Source of the DNA: Bacteroidota bacterium
GTDB taxonomy: Bacteria; Bacteroidota; Bacteroidia; Bacteroidales; F082
NCBI GenBank assembly: GCA_024280235.1
Contig: JAJRQN010000052.1
Location: forward strand, 1 to 37,057
Direction: 5' to 3'
Length of the DNA stretch: 37,057 nt
The notes beneath the pieces were generated by a model. The model was not told the origin of the DNA. It did not search any database and was given only the letters and a program-made list of their open reading frames with translations. Below are positions 31,763-37,057 of the stretch, piece by piece. Every line of letters begins with the position of its first letter. Positions within the stretch are counted from its first letter, which is position 1. A program made the position numbers and the translations under genes.

Positions 31763-34027
31763 TTATGCATTCTGCTTCCTGATTAAATTCAGTGCACTTC
31801 CTGCTTTGAACCATTCAATCTGGTTCTCGTTATAGGAATGTTTGGCTGTGATTTCTTCCGAAGTGCCATCAGCGTGATGAATAACAACAGTAAGGTCTTT
31901 GCCCGGTACAAAATCTACCATACCTTTTACGTCAAAAGTATCATCTTCCAATACTTTGTCGTAATCAGCTTTGTCGGCAAAAGTTAATGCCAAAACGCCC
32001 TGTTTTTTCAGGTTAGTTTCGTGAATACGGGCAAAAGAACGAACCAAAACGACCTTCACGCCGAGAAAACGCGGTTCCATGGCGGCATGCTCGCGTGAGG
32101 AACCTTCGCCATAGTTTTCGTCTCCAATGATAATACCGCCTGCACTGGCATCGCGGTAATGCTGCGCTGCTTCCGGAACGGGTTTGTATTGCCCATCCAA
32201 TTGGTCTTTCACGGAGTTTGTTTTTTCGTTGAAATAATTCACGCCGCCAATAAGCATATTTTGGGAAATATTTTCCAAATGACCACGAAAGCGCAGCCAC
32301 GGGCCGGCCATGGATATGTGGTCGGTAGTACATTTTCCTTTGGCTTTAATCAAGAGATGTAAATCTCCAAAATCATTACCATCCCATTCGGGAAAAGGTG
32401 TAAGCAACTGCAGCCGTTTTGATTTGGGGCTGACTTTGATTTCAACTTTACTACCATCTTCTGCCGGTGACTGGTATCCGGAATCTTCCACGTCAAAACC
32501 TTTTGGCGGATAAACCATGCCATCAGGTATCTCCAGTTTAACTTTTTCACCATCGGCATTTACAAGATAGTCTGTCAACGGGTCAAAATCAAGACGGCCG
32601 GCCAGCGCGTAACACATGACCATTTCGGGTGAAGCTACAAATGCGTATGTGTTGGGGTTGCCATCGTTGCGTTTAGCAAAGTTGCGGTTAAAAGAAGTGA
32701 TGATGGAGTTACGGTGTCCGTCTTTAATACTTTCGCGGTCCCACTGCCCGATACACTGCCCGCAGGCATTGGCAAGAACGGTAGCCCCCATCTTTTCAAA
32801 ATCTGCAATCAAACCATCGCGTTCGATGGTGAAGCGTACTTGCTCGGAACCGGGGGTAACAAATAGTTCGGCTTTGGCTGTCAGCTTTTTCTCCACAGCC
32901 TGGCGTGCAATATTGGCAGCGCGGGTAATGTCTTCGTAGGAAGAGTTGGTACAAGAGCCAATCAGACCGGCTTCCATGTTCAGCGGCCAGTCGTTTTTCT
33001 TTGCTGTTTCTGCTATGCTGGAAACAGGTGTCCGCAAGTCGGGAGTGAAAGGTCCGTTCAAAGCGGGTTGTAGTTCCGAGAGATCAATTTCAATTATCTG
33101 GTCAAAATATTTCTCCGGATGTGCATAAACATCTTCATCGCCGGTGAGGTATTCGCCAATTTTTTCAGCGAGATCGGCTACATCGGTACGACCTGTTTGC
33201 CTTAGATATTCGGCGGTGTTTTCATCAAAGCCGAAAGTAGAAGTTGTAGCGCCAATTTCAGCACCCATGTTACAAATGGTGGCTCGTCCGGTGGCTGACA
33301 TAGCACGGGCACCTTCTCCGAAATATTCAACGATGGCATCGGTGCCGCCTTTTACGGTGAGAATATCGGCAACACGCAGGATAACATCTTTCGGTGCCAA
33401 CCATCCGCTGAGTTTGCCGGTTAGTTTGATACCGATAAGTTTGGGAAATTTAAGTTCCCATGGTGTGTCGGCCATTACATCTACAGCATCTGCACCGCCT
33501 ACGCCTATGGCTATCATACCAAGACCTCCGGCATTGGGTGTATGTGAATCGGTTCCAATCATCATCCCACCGGGGAAGGCATAATTTTCGAGCACCACCT
33601 GATGAATAATTCCGGCACCCGGTTTCCAGAAGCCAATACCGTATTTGTTGGAAACTGAAGATAGAAAATCATAAACTTCCTGATTGGTATAAACTGCTCT
33701 TTCAAGGTCTTCTTTTGCACCTTCCTTTGCCTGAATCAGGTGATCGCAATGTACACTGGAAGGAACGGCAGTTTTGCTTTTGCCGGCCTGCATAAATTGT
33801 AAGAGTGCCATTTGTGCTGTGGCATCCTGCATAGCCACGCGGTCGGGACGAAAATCGACATACGATTCTCCCCTTGTATAAATCTGTTTGGCGACGCCTT
33901 CGTCAAGGTGTGCATAAAGAATTTTCTCAGCCAGTGTCATGGGGCGGTTCAGCAGCTTTTTGGCTGCCTCCACACGTTCCGGAAAACGGGCATAAACGCT
34001 TTTTATCATTTCAATATCGAAAGCCAT
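31763..34027 (-). CDS. acn: Aconitate hydratase
   Basis: This 754-residue TCA-cycle enzyme interconverts citrate and isocitrate with a [4Fe-4S] cluster. Cluster cysteines are in GSCTNSS and ANACGQCIG; substrate-binding segments include [23 protein letters not shown] and, in the C-terminal swivel domain, [16 protein letters not shown]. Length and order match the mitochondrial-type aconitase common in Bacteroidota. It appears monocistronic, with a TATTTTTG promoter element 65 nt upstream and a strong terminator downstream. Confidence 0.96.
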   Translation of the reverse strand: MAFDIEMIKSVYARFPERVEAAKKLLNRPMTLAEKILYAHLDEGVAKQIYTRGESYVDFRPDRVAMQDATAQMALLQFMQAGKSKTAVPSSVHCDHLIQAKEGAKEDLERAVYTNQEVYDFLSSVSNKYGIGFWKPGAGIIHQVVLENYAFPGGMMIGTDSHTPNAGGLGMIAIGVGGADAVDVMADTPWELKFPKLIGIKLTGKLSGWLAPKDVILRVADILTVKGGTDAIVEYFGEGARAMSATGRATICNMGAEIGATTSTFGFDENTAEYLRQTGRTDVADLAEKIGEYLTGDEDVYAHPEKYFDQIIEIDLSELQPALNGPFTPDLRTPVSSIAETAKKNDWPLNMEAGLIGSCTNSSYEDITRAANIARQAVEKKLTAKAELFVTPGSEQVRFTIERDGLIADFEKMGATVLANACGQCIGQWDRESIKDGHRNSIITSFNRNFAKRNDGNPNTYAFVASPEMVMCYALAGRLDFDPLTDYLVNADGEKVKLEIPDGMVYPPKGFDVEDSGYQSPAEDGSKVEIKVSPKSKRLQLLTPFPEWDGNDFGDLHLLIKAKGKCTTDHISMAGPWLRFRGHLENISQNMLIGGVNYFNEKTNSVKDQLDGQYKPVPEAAQHYRDASAGGIIIGDENYGEGSSREHAAMEPRFLGVKVVLVRSFARIHETNLKKQGVLALTFADKADYDKVLEDDTFDVKGMVDFVPGKDLTVVIHHADGTSEEITAKHSYNENQIEWFKAGSALNLIRKQNA

Positions 34028-34092
34028 AATATATTTATTTAAGGTTAAAAATCAGTTTTTTACATTTGTTAAACTACTTCCGCAGCGGATTG

Positions 34093-34100
34093 CAAAAATA
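34093..34100 (-). promoter_or_regulatory. -7 promoter element of aconitase
   Basis: The minus strand reads TATTTTTG, a TAnnTTTG match, giving a leader of about 60 nt. Confidence 0.55.
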
Positions 34101-34189
34101 GGAAAATTGCTGAAAAATTATTCACTTTCCCGCAGGGTTAATATAATTCAAACTGTTTCTAATTTGAAAAACAGGTCGGGTTTGAATAT

Positions 34190-35149
34190 CTATTCAATAA
34201 GTCCGCGGCCGGATTTTTTGATAGTACCTGCTGCTTTAAATTCCACGATAAGTTTGTCAAGGACGCCGTTGATAAAGGTTTTGCTCTTGGGAGTACTGAA
34301 ATATTTGGCCAGTTCGATATATTCGTTAAGCGTAACTTTTACAGGGATGGTAGGCATTTCTTTCAGCTCAACAATAGCCATTTTGAGCAAAATAACATCA
34401 AGCATCGGAATACGGTCGTAATCCCAGCTTTTTGATTTTTCCCGAATAATTTTACTCATCTCCTCATCATTCAGGATGACTTTGCGATAAAGTTTTTGTA
34501 AAAAAAGTTTGTCATCGTTTACTTTTTGGCCTTCTGTTGAATAAATGCCGGGCATTTGTCTGCCAGCCGTAAATTTCACTGAAAGGCTGTCAATAAACTT
34601 CACCAGCAGCACATCGCACAGGTCGTAACCTTCTGAATAATATACATCTCTTTCTTCATAAAAAGAGCGCAGAAGATCAAAGTTCTGCATTAACCTGTCG
34701 ACTACTTTAATAAGAAATTTTTTATCTTCCTCCAAAGAGATGTGTTCATCAGCCATGTATTTCTTGTAGAAATCGGCCTCCCGCAATATTTTATAGAACT
34801 TCAGAACCATATTCTCTTCCGGTTTCCAATTGATTTTCAGATTTTCCACTTTTTTCTGAAAGTCTTTGTTTTCTTCAAGAAGTTTAAGTGCCTCGTTTTG
34901 TGCAAATTTCTGATTTGGATTTAAGTCATCTTCCGTAGGATAATATTTTTTTTTGTTTTCTCCCATGCGATAAAGCGAATAGTTTTTCACTTCCAACAGA
35001 AAGGAAAGCTGGAAGATAAAAAGCTCATACAGCTTGTCAATACTTTGAAATAATTGTTTTTCGCCGGAAGGGAGGTCGCTGTTACTGCCTGTATACCATG
35101 AATATAAGGCTTGAAGGACTTTGATGCGGAGATGTCTGCGGTATAACAT
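34190..35149 (-). CDS. nusB: Transcription antitermination factor NusB (long form)
   Basis: This 319-residue protein is NusB, which with S10 binds boxA RNA for rRNA antitermination. The N-terminus reads YRRHLRIKVLQALYSWY, and the C-terminal domain has the conserved KSWDYDRIPMLDVILLKMAIVEL and VTLNEYIELAKYFSTPKSKTFINGVLDKL. Classical NusB has about 140 residues; the extra 170 or so, a charged helical stretch in between, are usual in Bacteroidota. It has its own promoter element and is divergent from a lipoprotein gene. Confidence 0.92.
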   Translation of the reverse strand: MLYRRHLRIKVLQALYSWYTGSNSDLPSGEKQLFQSIDKLYELFIFQLSFLLEVKNYSLYRMGENKKKYYPTEDDLNPNQKFAQNEALKLLEENKDFQKKVENLKINWKPEENMVLKFYKILREADFYKKYMADEHISLEEDKKFLIKVVDRLMQNFDLLRSFYEERDVYYSEGYDLCDVLLVKFIDSLSVKFTAGRQMPGIYSTEGQKVNDDKLFLQKLYRKVILNDEEMSKIIREKSKSWDYDRIPMLDVILLKMAIVELKEMPTIPVKVTLNEYIELAKYFSTPKSKTFINGVLDKLIVEFKAAGTIKKSGRGLIE

Positions 35150-35184
35150 ACTTTCTTTACTATTTTATGAACGCTTAATGGCGG

Positions 35185-35192
35185 CAAAAATA
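35185..35192 (-). promoter_or_regulatory. -7 promoter element of nusB
   Basis: The minus strand reads TATTTTTG, a TAnnTTTG match, 35 nt before the nusB ATG. Confidence 0.55.
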
Positions 35193-35277
35193 GAAATAAA
35201 TTACTTGCTTCCCCATCTTTTTCCGGAACAGTTATTGTAATTATTCTGCCTAATGACTGAGCCATTCAAAAAGATAT

Positions 35278-35285
35278 TATTTTTG
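35278..35285 (+). promoter_or_regulatory. -7 promoter element of the two-lipoprotein operon
   Basis: TATTTTTG matches TAnnTTTG, 28 nt before the ATG at 35314. Confidence 0.6.
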
Positions 35286-35313
35286 CTAGACTAATTTAGA
35301 TAGATTAAAAACA

Positions 35314-35853
35314 ATGAGAAAAACTTTATTCCTATTAATTTTTATTTCAGTGTTGTCTTCGCAACAGGGATGTAAAGAGTTAGCCAAGCTCACCCAATTT
35401 TATATCAATTACAACACTTCTATTACTATTCCTAAAACTTTGGGGGTTGATTTGCCGGTCAACGTTGTTACTCCGGCTATCACGACTAATTCGGAAAGTG
35501 AGTTTGAGGCTAACAAGACCCAGAAAAAGCTGGTGGATAAAATTAATCTTACCGAGCTGGATATGACCATTACTTCTCCTGAATCGGAATCTTTTGATTT
35601 TCTGAAAAATATTGAGATTTCCATAAGTGCCGATGGGCTTCCTGATAAGAAGATTGCCTGGCTGGAAAACATTCCGAAAACAGGATTGAAAAAGATTATT
35701 CTGGAGGTCTCTACAGATGACCTGAAAGAATACATTGTAAAGGATTCTTATGAACTTAAAACAAAAACAACTACGCGTGAATTGATTTCGCATGATACAG
35801 ATGTTGCCATTCATTGTAAATTCTTTGTGGATGCGAAAATCCTCGGACTTTAA
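35314..35853 (+). CDS. Hypothetical lipoprotein
   Basis: This 179-residue protein has a lipoprotein signal (RKTLFLLIFISVLSSQQGC, Cys20). The mature part is strand-rich with little hydrophobicity: a segment with SITIPKTLGVDLPVNV, then a repeat-like NLTELDMTITSPESESFDFLKNIEISI and KKIILEVSTDD, suggesting a beta-sandwich. I do not recognise a family. The next gene, another small lipoprotein, starts 11 nt downstream, so both are made together at the envelope. Confidence 0.75.
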   Translation: MRKTLFLLIFISVLSSQQGCKELAKLTQFYINYNTSITIPKTLGVDLPVNVVTPAITTNSESEFEANKTQKKLVDKINLTELDMTITSPESESFDFLKNIEISISADGLPDKKIAWLENIPKTGLKKIILEVSTDDLKEYIVKDSYELKTKTTTRELISHDTDVAIHCKFFVDAKILGL

Positions 35854-35864
35854 AAATTAGAAAT

Positions 35865-36290
35865 ATGAAAAAAACAAAACTTTTACCGGTTGCCATAGCA
35901 TTGACTCTGTTTGCTTCTTTCACCTTTTGGGGTTGTAATCCAAATAATACGGACTATCCAAATTACACGGAGTTTGTTATGCAAATTGATAGTATTCAGC
36001 ATCCCTCTTCCATTTTGTTGGGGCGTAATTTAAACATCAAATTTTACGGGAAGATAGGCCCGGATGGATGTTATACGTTTTCGCGTTTCGCCCCATCATT
36101 GCAAGGTAAAAATATCAACATTACTGTTTACGGAAAACATTCGGATGCCACCAGCTGTGATACGGCAACTTCTTATTTGGATGGCGCCACACTCGCTGTA
36201 ACCCAACTGGATACGGGTAGGTATATTATCCATGTAAGTCAGGCCGAACCACCTGATATCTATGATACAGTGTATGTGCATATCCGTTAG
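35865..36290 (+). CDS. Hypothetical lipoprotein
   Basis: This 141-residue protein has a lipoprotein signal peptide (KKTKLLPVAIALTLFASFTF) ending in WGC, Cys24. The mature domain is small and strand-rich (LLGRNLNIKFYGKIGPDGCYTF; ITVYGKHSDATSCDT; GRYIIHVSQ), like an Ig- or GOLD-type fold; two further cysteines (in DGCYTF and SCDTAT) may form a disulfide. Family unknown. It follows the preceding lipoprotein by 11 nt. Confidence 0.75.
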   Translation: MKKTKLLPVAIALTLFASFTFWGCNPNNTDYPNYTEFVMQIDSIQHPSSILLGRNLNIKFYGKIGPDGCYTFSRFAPSLQGKNINITVYGKHSDATSCDTATSYLDGATLAVTQLDTGRYIIHVSQAEPPDIYDTVYVHIR

Positions 36291-36486
36291 AAGTTAAAAA
36301 TATCTGTCTTTTGTAAATTAATGATTATCAGTCTTTTAAGCGCATTTAATTCTGAGCCATCTTCGGGTAAGCCGGTACGGAAGCATGGTGTGAGAATCTA
36401 TTGAATCAGAGAAAAGATTTGGATGTTTGGATGTGAGGATTTTTAATTTTAGAATTCGGGGTGAATTTCCTCTCTCTTTGAGCTTT

Positions 36487-36530
36487 CTTTCGTGCGGATT
36501 TGTGAAAACCTTTGTGTCCCTTTGTGGTTT
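36487..36530 (-). repeat. ACCACAAAGG-type dispersed repeat, copy 2
   Basis: Read on the minus strand this gives ACCACAAAGGGACACAAAGG, TTTTCACAAA and CGCACGAAAG, matching copy 1 at 29813-29853 in inverse orientation. It lies directly upstream of the isomerase promoter. The rest of the gap 36291-36486 shows no further structure. Confidence 0.65.
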
Positions 36531-36536
36531 AGCGGT

Positions 36537-36566
36537 TTTGCCATAAAAAGTTTTCGTGTATATTTG
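36537..36566 (+). promoter_or_regulatory. Promoter (-33 TTTG and -7 TATATTTG) of the FKBP gene
   Basis: TTTG at 36537-36540 and TATATTTG at 36559-36566 are 18 nt apart, close to the usual spacing. The ATG at 36585 follows 18 nt later. Confidence 0.65.
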
Positions 36567-36584
36567 ACCAAACAAAAAATTTCC

Positions 36585-37043
36585 ATGGATAAAATTGAAA
36601 AAGGTAAAAAAGCACAGGTGGTTTATACACTGACGGTGGCAAATGACGCGGAAGTTATCGACCAGGCAGACAAAGCACACCCGGCTATCTTTCACTTCGG
36701 ACAAGGACAATTGATTGCCGGTTTTGAGAATAATCTGCTGGGACTGTATCCGGGAGATGCGTTTGATTTTGTTATTCCGGCAGATCAGGCTTACGGCCCA
36801 AAAGATTCCTATGCCATTTTTGACATTCCCAAAGATACTTTTGCTGTTGAAGGGAAAATTGACGACAACATTATTCAAATTGGCAATACTTTTCCTATGC
36901 GCGACAACAATGGTAACCGCCATGTGGGAAAAATCATTCAGATTAATGAAGAGACGGTAACCATGGACTTTAACCATCCCCTTGCCGGGCAGGATTTGCA
37001 TTTCATGGGGAAAATTCTAAAGGTTTTCGATTCCGAAAATTAA
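36585..37043 (+). CDS. FKBP-type peptidyl-prolyl cis-trans isomerase, SlyD-like
   Basis: This protein of about 152 residues is a SlyD-type isomerase and chaperone. The FKBP part has KKAQVVYTLTV, HFGQGQLIAGFENNLLGLYPGDAFDFVIPADQAYG and, at the end, FNHPLAGQDLHFMGKIL, flanking the insert-in-flap domain (about 75-130). It has no His-rich metal-binding tail, unlike E. coli SlyD. No signal peptide, so it is cytoplasmic. An in-frame ATG at 36492 lies within the dispersed repeat and upstream of the promoter, so 36585 is chosen. Confidence 0.9.
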   Translation: MDKIEKGKKAQVVYTLTVANDAEVIDQADKAHPAIFHFGQGQLIAGFENNLLGLYPGDAFDFVIPADQAYGPKDSYAIFDIPKDTFAVEGKIDDNIIQIGNTFPMRDNNGNRHVGKIIQINEETVTMDFNHPLAGQDLHFMGKILKVFDSEN

Positions 37044-37057
37044 ATTTTATGGGGCAA

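Noticed and set aside
36492-36584. Longer FKBP N-terminus from 36492
   Set aside because: The extra residues translate the dispersed repeat and lie upstream of the -33/-7 promoter.

Overview
The window looks like a chromosome segment of a Bacteroidota bacterium, most likely Bacteroidales or a related order. The gene families point there: a fused E1 alpha/beta 2-oxoacid dehydrogenase, PorQ of the type IX secretion system, DUF2851, a long NusB and a RecF-DUF721 pair. So does the promoter grammar: the Bacteroidota -7 element TAnnTTTG stands a few to a few tens of bases before many starts, and Shine-Dalgarno sites are rare. The region is AT-rich and housekeeping in character. I see no prophage, integrase, CRISPR array, tRNA or rRNA gene.

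Layout. 1-5.1 kb: E1 dehydrogenase, a convergent flippase, then a DUF4136 lipoprotein and a small outer-membrane barrel ending in a clear terminator. 5.1-8 kb: a glycosyltransferase 2 fused to a remnant polyprenyl sugar-phosphotransferase, and a methyltransferase. 8.1-9.7 kb: ruvX-def, facing yqgE. 9.8-12.5 kb: overlapping murL-murD2, the alternative route that puts D-glutamate into peptidoglycan. 12.5-18.2 kb (minus strand): a small membrane protein, an EEP-family hydrolase, two rhomboid proteases, mutL broken by an in-frame TAA, and a small membrane protein. 18.5-21.7 kb: argS and rarA from compact divergent promoters. 21.7-25.2 kb (minus): gcvT-comB and DUF2851, separated by REP-like palindromes. 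25.3-28.2 kb: a GC-rich structured RNA candidate, a coiled-coil protein, zapA, a probable 6S RNA and rny. 28.2-31 kb (minus): recF-DUF721 and porQ. 31-34 kb: a probable free-standing small RNA, more REP-like palindromes and aconitase. 34-37 kb: nusB, two small lipoproteins and an FKBP-type isomerase.

The points most worth a second look are the MurL/MurD2 pair, the nonsense codon that splits mutL, the GT2-phosphotransferase fusion lacking its catalytic core, two candidate structured RNAs (25.3 kb and 31.2 kb), and several repeat families: a two-copy 75-nt double palindrome, a hairpin flanked by 13-bp direct repeats at the rarA/comB junction, an 11-bp tandem repeat after argS, and an ACCACAAAGG-type dispersed repeat. 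All identifications come from reading the sequence and from family knowledge; no database search was run.
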